DNA of 64,000 bases from Sphingomonas donggukensis (GTDB lineage: Bacteria > Pseudomonadota > Alphaproteobacteria > Sphingomonadales > Sphingomonadaceae), in contig NZ_CP098401.1 in NCBI RefSeq assembly GCF_023674425.1, positions 434,001 through 498,000 on the forward strand. The letters are read 5' to 3'. The position numbers and the translations under genes are program-made. This document shows positions 40,972 through 49,647 of the stretch, one piece after another; the first letter of the stretch is position 1; each line of letters opens with the position of its first letter. The notes beneath the pieces are model-generated. The model searched no databases. It saw only the letters and a program-made list of their open reading frames with translations, and was not told where the DNA came from.

Positions 40972-43110
40972 GTGACTGACCATCCTACCCCGAACGACTG
41001 GGCCGCCCTCGCCGCGAAGGAAGTGAAGGGCCGCGACCTCACCTGGCACACGCCGGAAAGGATCGCGGTCAAGCCGCTCTATACGCAGGACGATGTGCCG
41101 GGCGACCCCGGCCTGCCCGGCTTCGCGCCGTTCACGCGTGGGGTGCGCGCGTCGATGTACGCGGGTCGCCCTTGGACGATCCGGCAATACGCCGGCTTCT
41201 CGACCGCCGAGGAATCGAACGCCTTTTACCGCCGCAACCTCGCCGCCGGACAGAAGGGGCTGTCGGTGGCCTTCGATCTCGCCACCCACCGCGGCTACGA
41301 CAGCGACCATCCGCGCGTGGTCGGCGACGTCGGCAAGGCGGGCGTCGCGATCGATAGTGTCGAGGACATGAAGATCCTGTTCGACGGCATCCCGCTCGAC
41401 CAGATGAGCGTCAGCATGACGATGAACGGGGCGGTGATCCCGATCCTGGCCTTCTTCATCGTCGCGGGCGAGGAGCAGGGGGTGCCGCTGGCCGCACTCG
41501 ACGGGACGATCCAGAACGACATCCTGAAGGAGTTCATGGTCCGCAACACTTATATCTACCCGCCCGAGCCGAGCATGCGGATCATCTCGGACATTTTCGC
41601 ATATACCTCAGCCAACATGCCGAAATTCAACAGCATTTCGATTTCCGGCTATCATATGCAGGAGGCCGGGGCGACGCAGGTGCAGGAACTGGCCTTCACC
41701 ATCGCCGACGGTATGGAATATGTGAAATACGGCGTCGCGTCGGGCCTCGACATCGACAAGTTTGCCGGGCGCCTGTCGTTCTTCTTCGCAATCGGCATGA
41801 ACTTCTTCATGGAAGTCGCGAAGTTACGGGCGGCGCGCGTTCTGTGGCACCGGGTGATGACGCAACTCGGCGCGCAGGACGAGCGCAGCAAGATGCTGCG
41901 CACGCATTGCCAGACGTCGGGCGTGTCGCTGACCGAGCAGGATCCGTACAATAACGTCATCCGGACCACGATCGAGGCGATGGCGGCGATGCTGGGGGGC
42001 ACGCAGTCGCTCCACACCAATGCGCTCGACGAAGCGATCGCGCTGCCGACCGATTTTTCCGCCCGGATCGCCCGCAATACCCAGCTGGTGATCCAGGAAG
42101 AGACGGGGATGACGAAGGTCGTCGATCCGCTGGGCGGTTCATATTATGTCGAAGCATTGACCGCTGAACTCGTTGAAAAGGCGTGGGAGATCATCGAGCG
42201 CGTCGAGGCCGAGGGCGGCATGGCGAAGGCCGTCGCGGCGGGCTGGCCCAAGGCGATGATCGAGGAAGCCGCCGCGGCGAAGCAGGCGCGGGTCGACCGC
42301 GGCGAGGACGTGATCGTCGGGGTCAACAAATACCAGCCCGCGAATGCGGACGAGATCGAGATCCTGGCGGTCGACAACCATGCCGTCCGCGAGGGGCAGG
42401 TCGCGCGGCTGAAGCGCATTCGCGAAACGCGTGACACCGCGGCGTGCGAGGCGGAGTTGGGGCGGCTGCGGGAAGGGGCGACCAACACCGGCAACCTCTT
42501 GGCGCTGGCCGTCGAGGCTGCGCGCGCCCGCGCGACGCTCGGCGAGATTTCCGCAGCGATGGAGGCGGGGTTCGGGCGCTATGAGACGCAGCCGACGCCC
42601 GTCGCCGGCATCTACGCGGGCGCGTTCGCTGCCGATCCCCGCTGGAGCCGCCTGACAGACGGAGTCGCCGCGACCGAGCGGCGGCTGGGGCGCAAGCCGC
42701 GGATGCTCGTCGCCAAGATGGGGCAGGACGGGCATGACCGCGGCGCCAATCTGGTCAGCAGCATGTTCGGCGACCTGGGGTTCGAGATCGTGCCGGGCGC
42801 GCTGTTCCGCACTCCCGACGAGGTTGCCAAACAGGCGATCGCCGAGGGAGTCGACGTGGTCGGCGCCTCCAGCCTGGCGGCGGGGCATCTGACGCTGATT
42901 CCCGAGCTCATCGGTCATCTGCGCGATGCCGGGCGCAGCGACATCCGCGTGATCGCTGGGGGCGTGATACCGCAGCAGGATTATCAGGCGCTGCGCGATG
43001 CCGGCGTCCAGGCTATCTTCGGCCCCGGCACCAATTTAATCGCGGCGGCGGAGGAAGTGCTGCGACTGCTTGGCCACAACTGGGCGCCCGAAACGGAGAG
43101 TGCGGAATGA
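40972..43110 (+). CDS. scpA: Methylmalonyl-CoA mutase
   Basis: A 712-residue B12 enzyme converting (R)-methylmalonyl-CoA to succinyl-CoA. The catalytic TIM barrel (about 1-560) shows [56 protein letters not shown] and [19 protein letters not shown]. The C-terminal cobalamin domain contains [13 protein letters not shown] (DxHxxG) and [16 protein letters not shown]. It is a single-chain homodimer type. GTG 40972 gives the family start [13 protein letters not shown] 40966 would add two residues. GGGGGG precedes it. meaB is not in this window. Confidence 0.97.
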   Translation: MTDHPTPNDWAALAAKEVKGRDLTWHTPERIAVKPLYTQDDVPGDPGLPGFAPFTRGVRASMYAGRPWTIRQYAGFSTAEESNAFYRRNLAAGQKGLSVAFDLATHRGYDSDHPRVVGDVGKAGVAIDSVEDMKILFDGIPLDQMSVSMTMNGAVIPILAFFIVAGEEQGVPLAALDGTIQNDILKEFMVRNTYIYPPEPSMRIISDIFAYTSANMPKFNSISISGYHMQEAGATQVQELAFTIADGMEYVKYGVASGLDIDKFAGRLSFFFAIGMNFFMEVAKLRAARVLWHRVMTQLGAQDERSKMLRTHCQTSGVSLTEQDPYNNVIRTTIEAMAAMLGGTQSLHTNALDEAIALPTDFSARIARNTQLVIQEETGMTKVVDPLGGSYYVEALTAELVEKAWEIIERVEAEGGMAKAVAAGWPKAMIEEAAAAKQARVDRGEDVIVGVNKYQPANADEIEILAVDNHAVREGQVARLKRIRETRDTAACEAELGRLREGATNTGNLLALAVEAARARATLGEISAAMEAGFGRYETQPTPVAGIYAGAFAADPRWSRLTDGVAATERRLGRKPRMLVAKMGQDGHDRGANLVSSMFGDLGFEIVPGALFRTPDEVAKQAIAEGVDVVGASSLAAGHLTLIPELIGHLRDAGRSDIRVIAGGVIPQQDYQALRDAGVQAIFGPGTNLIAAAEEVLRLLGHNWAPETESAE

Positions 43111-43481
43111 AACCGATCGTGATGCTGGCCGCGTTGCTGGCGGCGGGGCCCGCGCTCGCCCAGACGCAGGTGCAGATGAACGCGCAGGCCGCGACCGCCT
43201 ATACCCGCGCCGACGCCGCGATGGCGCGCGAATGGCGCGCGACCTACGCGTATATGAAGGCGCTGGACGCGCGCGACACGTCGCGGGGCGGGGGCGTCGG
43301 CTATGCCGCGGCGACGCTGGAGAGCCAGCGTGCCTGGCTGAAGTTCCGCGACACCCAGTGCATCATCGAGGGCAGCGAATTCGCCGGCGGATCGATGCAG
43401 GGCATGGTGATGACGCGGTGCCGCACGCGGTTGACCAACGAGCGCTGGGGGCAGTTGCGCAAGCTGCGGTGGGGGCGATGA
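43107..43481 (+). CDS. LprI-like (DUF1311) periplasmic protein
   Basis: A 124-residue exported protein: signal peptide to about residue 19 ([19 protein letters not shown]), then a helical domain with [20 protein letters not shown] and [18 protein letters not shown], the WxxFRDxxC core of lysozyme inhibitor LprI N-terminal domains. Two Cys would form a disulfide. It overlaps scpA and bioB at both ends by ATGA, so it is firmly in the operon, though its role in propionate metabolism is not apparent. Confidence 0.88.
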   Translation: MKPIVMLAALLAAGPALAQTQVQMNAQAATAYTRADAAMAREWRATYAYMKALDARDTSRGGGVGYAAATLESQRAWLKFRDTQCIIEGSEFAGGSMQGMVMTRCRTRLTNERWGQLRKLRWGR

Positions 43482-44563
43482 GCGAGGTCACCCAACCCCC
43501 GTTCGTTTCGAGCGAAGTCGAGAAACCTGGTCTGGACGACAACAACGGTTTCTCGACGACGCTCGAAACGAACGGTGTGCGGACGGACTGGACCCGCGCT
43601 GAAATCGCGGCGCTGTTCGATCTGCCGTTCGACGACCTGCTCTACGCCGCGCAGACCGTCCACCGCGCGCACCATGCCGCGGGCGAGGTTCAGCTGTGCA
43701 CGTTGCTGTCGATCAAGACCGGCGGGTGTCCTGAGGATTGCGGCTATTGCTCGCAGTCCAAGAGCGCCGACAGCGGGGTGAAGGCGACCAAGCTGATGGA
43801 CCCGCGCGCGGTGCTGCAGATGGCGGCGCAGGCGAAGGATGCGGGGTCGCAGCGGTTTTGCATGGGCGCGGCGTGGCGCAATCCCAAGGACCGCGACATG
43901 CCCGCCATCGTCGAGATGGTGCGCGGGGTGCGCCAGATGGGGCTGGAGACCTGCATGACGCTCGGCATGCTGACGCCCGCACAGGCGGCGATGCTCGCCG
44001 ATGCGGGGCTCGATTACTACAACCACAATATCGACACGTCGCCGGAGCGGTACGACCAGGTCATCACTACGCGGACCTTCGCCGACCGGCTCAATACGCT
44101 GGAAAATGTGCGGAAGGCGGGGATCAACGTATGCTGCGGCGGGATCGTCGGGATGGGCGAGACGCGCGAGGATCGTGTCGGCTTCGTCCACGCACTCGCC
44201 ACGCTGCCGCGCCATCCCGAGAGCGTGCCGGTCAATGCGCTGGTGCCGGTCAAGGGCACGGTGCTGGGCGACATGCTCGCCGACACGCCGCTCGCCAAGA
44301 TCGACGAGATCGAGTTCGTCCGCACCGTCGCGGTCGCGCGGATCACGATGCCGATGAGCATGGTGCGGTTGTCGGCGGGGCGCGAGAGCATGTCGGAGGC
44401 GACGCAGGCGTTGTGCTTCCTGGCCGGCGCGAACTCGATCTTCACCGGCGACAAGCTGCTCACCACCGGCAACCGCGGTGACGACGCGGACGCTGCGCTG
44501 TTCGCCAAGCTGGGGGTGCGGCCGATGACGGCGGACGAGCCGATGCGGGTGGCGACGGAGTGA
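43478..44563 (+). CDS. bioB: Biotin synthase with in-frame palindromic insertion
   Basis: Radical-SAM enzyme inserting sulfur into dethiobiotin. Of 361 residues, the catalytic part starts near residue 35 ([15 protein letters not shown]) and has the cluster motif [46 protein letters not shown] and [12 protein letters not shown]. Residues 8-33 are not part of the family: they are encoded by a family-A palindromic repeat read in frame (PFVSSEVEK and [10 protein letters not shown] arms). ATG 43478 overlaps the LprI-like stop; a start after the repeat is not obvious, so the extra segment is probably translated. It supplies biotin to PccA, the biotin carrier of the same operon. Confidence 0.95.
   Translation: MSEVTQPPFVSSEVEKPGLDDNNGFSTTLETNGVRTDWTRAEIAALFDLPFDDLLYAAQTVHRAHHAAGEVQLCTLLSIKTGGCPEDCGYCSQSKSADSGVKATKLMDPRAVLQMAAQAKDAGSQRFCMGAAWRNPKDRDMPAIVEMVRGVRQMGLETCMTLGMLTPAQAAMLADAGLDYYNHNIDTSPERYDQVITTRTFADRLNTLENVRKAGINVCCGGIVGMGETREDRVGFVHALATLPRHPESVPVNALVPVKGTVLGDMLADTPLAKIDEIEFVRTVAVARITMPMSMVRLSAGRESMSEATQALCFLAGANSIFTGDKLLTTGNRGDDADAALFAKLGVRPMTADEPMRVATE
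43499..43575. repeat. Palindromic element, family A, inside bioB
   Basis: Arms at 43499-43526 and 43548-43575 (28 bases each, two mismatches), spacer 21 bases. The left arm is identical base for base to the left arm of the copy inside pccA. It encodes BioB residues 8-33. Confidence 0.95.
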
Positions 44564-44790
44564 GCGGGCGGCTTGCTGGCCTTGCGCTGTATGCAATTGG
44601 GCTAGCAATCCCAATTGCGTTCGCCTGGTTTGCACAGTGGTATTTGGGCGTATGGGGATTTGGTTTTCCGGTCGATCCGATTGGAATGATTGTCATCCTC
44701 GTGATGACCGGCCCATTCACCATCCTCTGCTTTCAGATCGGTGCTGCGCTGCGAAGGAAAGCTAAGCAGCCTATCACAAGGGTCGACTGA
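44560..44790 (+). CDS. Small two-helix membrane protein
   Basis: A 76-residue protein with two hydrophobic segments (about 7-28, [20 protein letters not shown], and 40-63, [20 protein letters not shown]) and a basic C-terminus ([12 protein letters not shown]). The GTG start overlaps the bioB stop (GTGA) and pccA starts two bases after its stop, so it is embedded between two metabolic genes. The DNA is clearly more A/T rich than the flanks, like the small gene at 40.2 kb. No family recognised. Confidence 0.72.
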   Translation: MSGRLAGLALYAIGLAIPIAFAWFAQWYLGVWGFGFPVDPIGMIVILVMTGPFTILCFQIGAALRRKAKQPITRVD

Positions 44791-44792
44791 AA

Positions 44793-46910
44793 ATGTTCAA
44801 CAAAATCCTCATCGCCAACCGCGGCGAGATCGCGTGTCGCGTCATGCGCACCGCCAAGCGGATGGGGATCGCCACCGTCGCGGTCTATTCGGATGCCGAT
44901 GCTCGCAGCCCGCACGTGCTGATGGCCGACGAGGCGGTGCGGCTGGGGCCGGCGCCGGCGGCGGAGAGCTATTTGAAGGCCGAGCTGATCCTCGACGCGG
45001 CGAAGATCACCGGCGCGGACTGCATCCACCCCGGCTATGGCTTCCTGTCCGAACGCGAGAGCTTCGCGCGGGCGTGCGCCGACGCCGGGATCGCCTTCGT
45101 CGGGCCGCCGCCGAACGCCATCGCGGCGATGGGCGACAAGATCGAGTCGAAGAAGCTGGCCAAGGAAGCGGGCGTCAACGTCGTCCCCGGCTATCTCGGC
45201 GAGATCGCCGAAACCGACGAGGCGGTGCGGATCGCGGGCGACATCGGCTATCCGGTGATGATGAAGGCGAGCGCAGGCGGCGGCGGCAAGGGGATGCGGC
45301 TGGCGTGGAGCGAGGCCGACGTGCGCGAAGGTTTCGAGGCGACCAAGCGCGAGGGGCTGGCAAGCTTCGGCGACGACCGCGTGTTCATCGAAAAGTTCAT
45401 CGAAAGCCCGCGGCACATCGAGATTCAGGTGCTCGGCGATCAGCACGGGAACATCGTCTATCTGGGCGAGCGCGAATGCTCGATCCAGCGGCGGCACCAG
45501 AAGGTGGTCGAGGAAGCGCCCTCGCCGTTCGTCACCCCCGAAATGCGTCGCGCGATGGGTGAGCAGGCGGTCGCGCTGGCGGCGGCGGTCGGGTATTATT
45601 CCGCGGGCACGGTCGAGCTGATCGTCTCGGGTGCGGATACGACCGGGAAGGGGTTCTACTTCCTCGAGATGAACACCCGGCTGCAGGTCGAGCATCCGGT
45701 AACCGAGGCGATCACCGGCCTGGACCTGGTCGAGCAGATGATCCGCGTGGCGGCGGGCGAGCAGCTGAGCTTCGGTCAGGACGACGTGAAGCTGAACGGC
45801 TGGGCGATCGAGAACCGGGTGTATGCCGAGGATCCGTATCGCGGCTTCTTGCCGAGCACCGGGCGGCTGGTGACGTATCGTCCGCCGAAGGCAGTGGAGA
45901 CGCCCTATTCAACCCCGTTCGTTTCGAGCGAAGTCGAGAAACATGCTCCGGGGACAGGCTTCTCGACTTCGCTCGAAGCGAACGGAGGGGGAGAGCGCAC
46001 AGCGAGCGCCGCCTATACCCGCGTCGACGACGGCGTGGTCGAGGGCGGCGAGGTCAGCATGTTTTACGACCCGATGATCGCCAAGCTGGTGACGTGGGCA
46101 CCGACGCGCGAAGAAGCCGCCGACCGCCAGGTCGCGGCGCTCGATGCGTTCCGGATCGAGGGGATCGGGCACAACATCGATTTCCTCTCCGCGATCATGC
46201 AGCATCCGCGCTTCCTCGAAGGTGCGCTGACGACGGGGTTCATTGCCGAGGAATATCCCGACGGCTTCCACGGTGCGCCGGCGTCGGAGGAGTTGTTGTG
46301 GAAGCTCGCGGCAGTGGCGACTTTTCTAGACGTGGATCGCGCCGGTCGTGCACTGGACATTGATGGTCAGCTTGGCACCAAGCCGATTCCGTCGTCTAAT
46401 CGCACCGTTACCATAGCTGGAAGGACATTCCGGCTGAGCGCGAACCATCTCGCCAACGGCGGCAGTTTGATATTCGACGATGACGATAGCGCCAGCGTAG
46501 TACTCGACGGTGACTGGCGTCCGGGGCAGCCCGTGTTCGCTTGCACTATCGACGGAGAGCCGCTGACAGTCGGCGTCGAGCGGAAAGGCAGCGGCTGGAA
46601 ACTTACCAGTCATGGCGCTTCACACACCGTGACGGCTTATCCCTGGTGGGTGGGGGAACTCGCCCAGCACATGATCGAGAAGGTGCCGCCCGACACGTCG
46701 AAGTTCCTGCTGGCGCCGATGCCGGGTCTTCTGACGCGGCTGGACGTTACTGTCGGCGACAGCGTCGAGGCCGGGCAGCCGCTCGCCGTGGTCGAGGCGA
46801 TGAAGATGGAAAATATCCTGCGCGCCGAGAAGTCGGCGACCGTCAAGGCGGTGAACTTCGCGGCAGGCGACAGCCTGGTCGTCGATGCCGCGATCATCGA
46901 ATTCGAGTGA
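44793..46910 (+). CDS. pccA: Propionyl-CoA carboxylase alpha (biotin carboxylase/BCCP) subunit with in-frame palindromic insertion
   Basis: A 705-residue subunit that carboxylates its own biotin with ATP and bicarbonate. Biotin carboxylase domain (1-470): MFNKILIANRGEIACRVMRT, the ATP-grasp Gly-rich MKASAGGGGKGMRL, RECSIQRRHQKVVEEAPS, MNTRLQVEHPVTE. A BT linker domain (about 510-620) follows, then the biotinyl domain with VVEAMKMENIL (Lys biotinylated). Residues 375-398 come from a family-A palindromic repeat inserted between RLVTYRPPKAVE and VVEGGEVSMFYDPM, where normal proteins have only a short loop. The BT segment is relatively A/T rich. mmsA follows after 12 bases. Confidence 0.95.
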   Translation: MFNKILIANRGEIACRVMRTAKRMGIATVAVYSDADARSPHVLMADEAVRLGPAPAAESYLKAELILDAAKITGADCIHPGYGFLSERESFARACADAGIAFVGPPPNAIAAMGDKIESKKLAKEAGVNVVPGYLGEIAETDEAVRIAGDIGYPVMMKASAGGGGKGMRLAWSEADVREGFEATKREGLASFGDDRVFIEKFIESPRHIEIQVLGDQHGNIVYLGERECSIQRRHQKVVEEAPSPFVTPEMRRAMGEQAVALAAAVGYYSAGTVELIVSGADTTGKGFYFLEMNTRLQVEHPVTEAITGLDLVEQMIRVAAGEQLSFGQDDVKLNGWAIENRVYAEDPYRGFLPSTGRLVTYRPPKAVETPYSTPFVSSEVEKHAPGTGFSTSLEANGGGERTASAAYTRVDDGVVEGGEVSMFYDPMIAKLVTWAPTREEAADRQVAALDAFRIEGIGHNIDFLSAIMQHPRFLEGALTTGFIAEEYPDGFHGAPASEELLWKLAAVATFLDVDRAGRALDIDGQLGTKPIPSSNRTVTIAGRTFRLSANHLANGGSLIFDDDDSASVVLDGDWRPGQPVFACTIDGEPLTVGVERKGSGWKLTSHGASHTVTAYPWWVGELAQHMIEKVPPDTSKFLLAPMPGLLTRLDVTVGDSVEAGQPLAVVEAMKMENILRAEKSATVKAVNFAAGDSLVVDAAIIEFE
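45915..45985. repeat. Palindromic element, family A, inside pccA
   Basis: Arms at 45915-45942 and 45958-45985 (28 bases, two mismatches), spacer 15 bases. The left arm matches that in bioB exactly. Read in the same frame as in bioB it gives PFVSSEVEK and GFSTSLEANG. Confidence 0.95.
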
Positions 46911-46922
46911 TTGGAGAGAGTT

Positions 46923-48422
46923 ATGCGTGATATCGACCATGTGATCGTCGGCGGGGCCGGCGGTTCGGCTACGCGCTTTGGCGACGTTTTCGATCCCAAC
47001 ACCGGCAAGGTGCAGGCGCGCGTGGGGCTGGGCACGCAGGCCGACCTCGACCGGGCGGTGGCGGCGGCGGAGGCTGCGCAGCCGGGCTGGGCGGCGACCA
47101 ATCCGCAGCGGCGCGCGCGCGTCATGTTCAACTTCAAGGCGCTGGTCGAGAAGAACATGGACGCGCTCGCGCACCTGCTGTCGTCGGAGCACGGCAAGGT
47201 AATCGCGGACGCGAAGGGCGATATCCAGCGCGGCCTGGAAGTCATCGAATTCTGCTGCGGCATCCCGCACGTGCTGAAGGGCGAATATACCCAGGGCGCC
47301 GGGCCGGGCATCGACGTGTATTCGATGCGTCAGCCGATCGGCATCGGTGCGGGCATCACCCCGTTCAACTTTCCCGGCATGATTCCGATGTGGATGTTCG
47401 GCGTCGCCATCGCGACCGGCAACGCCTTCATCCTGAAGCCGTCCGAGCGCGACCCGAGCGTGCCGGTGCGCCTCGCCGAACTGATGCTGGAAGCGGGTGC
47501 GCCCGAGGGCATCTTGCAGGTCGTCCACGGCGACAAGGAAATGGTCGACGCCATTCTCGATCACCCGTCGATCGGCGCAATCAGCTTCGTCGGGTCGAGC
47601 GACATCGCGCATTACGTGTACCAGCGCGGCGTCGCGGCGGGGAAGCGCGTGCAGGCGATGGGCGGCGCCAAGAACCACGGCATCGTCATGCCCGACGCCG
47701 ACCTTGACCAAGTCGTCGCCGACCTGTCGGGCGCGGCATTCGGATCGGCGGGCGAGCGGTGCATGGCGCTGCCGGTGGTGGTACCGGTCGGCGAGAAGAC
47801 TGCGGACAACCTCCGCGCGAAGCTGATCCCCGCGATCGAGGCTCTGCGGGTCGGCGTCTCCACCGACGATGACGCGCACTACGGCCCGGTCGTCAACGCC
47901 GCGCACAAGCAGCGCGTGGAGAACTGGATCCAGACCGGGGTGGACGAGGGCGCCGAGCTGGTCGTCGATGGCCGTGGCTTCCAGCTTCAGGGGCATGAGG
48001 AAGGGTTCTTCATCGGCCCGACGCTGTTCGACCGCGTCACGACCGACATGAGCGCGTACAAGGAGGAAATCTTCGGCCCCGTCCTGCAGATCGTCCGCGC
48101 GCCCGATTTCGAGACCGCGGTGCGCCTGCCGAGCGAGCATCAGTACGGCAACGGTGTCGCGATCTTCACCCGCAACGGTCACGCCGCGCGCGAATTCGCC
48201 GCGCGCGTCAACGTCGGCATGGTCGGCATCAACGTCCCGATCCCGGTGCCCGTCGCCTATCACAGCTTCGGCGGGTGGAAGCGCAGCGCGTTCGGCGACA
48301 CCAACCAGCACGGCATGGAAGGCGTGAAGTTCTGGACGAAGGTCAAGACGATCACCCAGCGTTGGCCCGACGGCGGTGTCGGTGACGGCGCCAACGCCTT
48401 CGTCATCCCGACGATGGGGTGA
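46923..48422 (+). CDS. mmsA: Methylmalonate-semialdehyde dehydrogenase (CoA-acylating)
   Basis: A 499-residue aldehyde dehydrogenase that converts methylmalonate semialdehyde plus CoA to propionyl-CoA and CO2, the last valine-specific step. MmsA markers are ITPFNFPGMIPMWMFGVAIA, LKPSERDPSVP, GGAKNHGIVMPDAD (Asn in place of the usual catalytic Glu), the nucleophile in SAGERCMALPV and PIPVPVAYHSFGGWKRSAFG. GGAGAG lies five bases before ATG 46923. It feeds propionyl-CoA straight to PCC. Confidence 0.97.
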   Translation: MRDIDHVIVGGAGGSATRFGDVFDPNTGKVQARVGLGTQADLDRAVAAAEAAQPGWAATNPQRRARVMFNFKALVEKNMDALAHLLSSEHGKVIADAKGDIQRGLEVIEFCCGIPHVLKGEYTQGAGPGIDVYSMRQPIGIGAGITPFNFPGMIPMWMFGVAIATGNAFILKPSERDPSVPVRLAELMLEAGAPEGILQVVHGDKEMVDAILDHPSIGAISFVGSSDIAHYVYQRGVAAGKRVQAMGGAKNHGIVMPDADLDQVVADLSGAAFGSAGERCMALPVVVPVGEKTADNLRAKLIPAIEALRVGVSTDDDAHYGPVVNAAHKQRVENWIQTGVDEGAELVVDGRGFQLQGHEEGFFIGPTLFDRVTTDMSAYKEEIFGPVLQIVRAPDFETAVRLPSEHQYGNGVAIFTRNGHAAREFAARVNVGMVGINVPIPVPVAYHSFGGWKRSAFGDTNQHGMEGVKFWTKVKTITQRWPDGGVGDGANAFVIPTMG

Positions 48423-48811
48423 GCGTGGATCGCGCCCGCGTCTCGTCCGGTTCGCCTTTCGAAGCGAGCATCGGGTTCAGCCGCGCGGTGCGCGTCGGCT
48501 ACCGTATCCTGGTGTCCGGCACCGCGCCGGTAGAGGATGACGGATCGTCGACGCCGGGCGATGCCGAGGCGCAGGCCGAGCGGTGCCTGGCGGTGATCGT
48601 CCGCGCGATCGAGCAGCTGGGCGGATCGGCGGAGGACGTCGTGCGGACGCGTCAGTATTTGGTCGATGCCGCCGACGCCGAAGCGGTTGGGCGGGCGCAT
48701 GGCCGTTGGTTCGGCGACGTGCGCCCGGCATCGACGATGATCGTCGTCGCCGGACTGCTGCGCCCGGAATGGCGGGTGGAAATCGAGGCGGAAGCGGTGG
48801 TGGGCGAATGA
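48419..48811 (+). CDS. RidA family protein
   Basis: A 130-residue YjgF/RidA fold protein. Core motifs: ILVSGTAPVE, DAEAQAERCLAVIVRAIEQL, DVVRTRQYLVDAADAEAVGR, and the anion-binding Arg near RPASTMIVVAGLLRPEWRVE. RidA enzymes hydrolyse reactive enamines and imines released by PLP enzymes, plausible beside amino acid catabolism. GTG 48419 overlaps the mmsA stop (GTGA); GTG 48425 is an alternative. The stop overlaps the next start. Confidence 0.9.
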   Translation: MSVDRARVSSGSPFEASIGFSRAVRVGYRILVSGTAPVEDDGSSTPGDAEAQAERCLAVIVRAIEQLGGSAEDVVRTRQYLVDAADAEAVGRAHGRWFGDVRPASTMIVVAGLLRPEWRVEIEAEAVVGE

Positions 48812-49647
48812 GCGTGATGGGTGTACTGTGCTGCGCGGTGGCCGGTCTGCTGCTGCCTGTTCCAGCCGCGGCGAAGACGGTTGCGACGCCGCCCCCGGCT
48901 GCGCCGGTCAAGGTGATGGTGGTCGGCATGTTCCACTTCGCCAACCCCGGCCTCGATTTCCGCAATCTCCAGGTCGACGACGTGCTCGCCGCCCCGCGCC
49001 AGCGCGAGATCGCGGCGATCGTGAACGCGCTCGCGCGGTTCAAACCGACCGTGATCGGCACCGAGTGGCGCGCCGAGGCGGCGACGACCAGCTACCGCAA
49101 ATACCTCGACGGCGCGCTGCCGCCGAGCCGCGACGAGACGGTGCAGCTCGCGTTCCGGCTCGGCAAGCAGGCCGGGGTGACGCGCGTCCTCGGCATGGAT
49201 GCCCCCGCCTCGCTGCCGTTCGGCGCGGTGTTCGACTATGCGAAGGCGCACGGCCAGCAGCCGATCATCGACCATATCGGCGCGGTCAGCGATGCCAATG
49301 TCGCCGAGCAGGACCGGCTGCTGAAGACCGCGGGAATCGCCGGCACGATCAGGGCTTTGAGCGACCCGGTGAAGGCGCGGCGCGATCACGCGCTCTACAA
49401 CGAGACGCTCAGGATCGGCGGGGGTAGCGTGCAGCCCGGTGTCGATGCGGTCGCAGTCTGGTATCGCCGCAACCTCGCCATCTGCGCGAATATGTTGCAG
49501 GCAGCGCAACCGGGCGACCGCATGATCGTCTTCTTCGGGGGCGGGCACCTCCACCTGCTGCGCCAATGCCTCTCCGAAACACCGGGCGTCGAGCTGATCG
49601 ATGCCCGCGACTATCTGCCGACCGGCCAGGAAAAGACGCTACGATGA
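48808..49647 (+). CDS. Exported DUF5694 family protein
   Basis: A 279-residue protein with a signal peptide (MSVMGVLCCAVAGLLLPVPA, then AAAK). The domain begins VKVMVVGMFHFANPGLDF, followed by ALARFKPTVIGTEWRAEAA and, near the end, MIVFFGGGHLHLLRQCLSE. The His/Glu distribution (GMFHF, GTEW, GGGHLH) recalls the TraB/TIKI-type putative metal-dependent peptidase fold of DUF5694. It overlaps both neighbours by ATGA. Why an exported protein sits in this catabolic operon is unclear. Confidence 0.85.
   Translation: MSVMGVLCCAVAGLLLPVPAAAKTVATPPPAAPVKVMVVGMFHFANPGLDFRNLQVDDVLAAPRQREIAAIVNALARFKPTVIGTEWRAEAATTSYRKYLDGALPPSRDETVQLAFRLGKQAGVTRVLGMDAPASLPFGAVFDYAKAHGQQPIIDHIGAVSDANVAEQDRLLKTAGIAGTIRALSDPVKARRDHALYNETLRIGGGSVQPGVDAVAVWYRRNLAICANMLQAAQPGDRMIVFFGGGHLHLLRQCLSETPGVELIDARDYLPTGQEKTLR

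Noticed and set aside
43070..43477. bioB starting further upstream within lprI-like gene
   Set aside because: The frame is open there, but the residues are antisense-like Arg-rich sequence and ATG 43478 has the expected ATGA coupling.
46620..48311. 563-codon minus-strand frame opposite mmsA
   Set aside because: Pure antisense shadow of mmsA and the end of pccA; rich in His, Arg and Asp with no domain.
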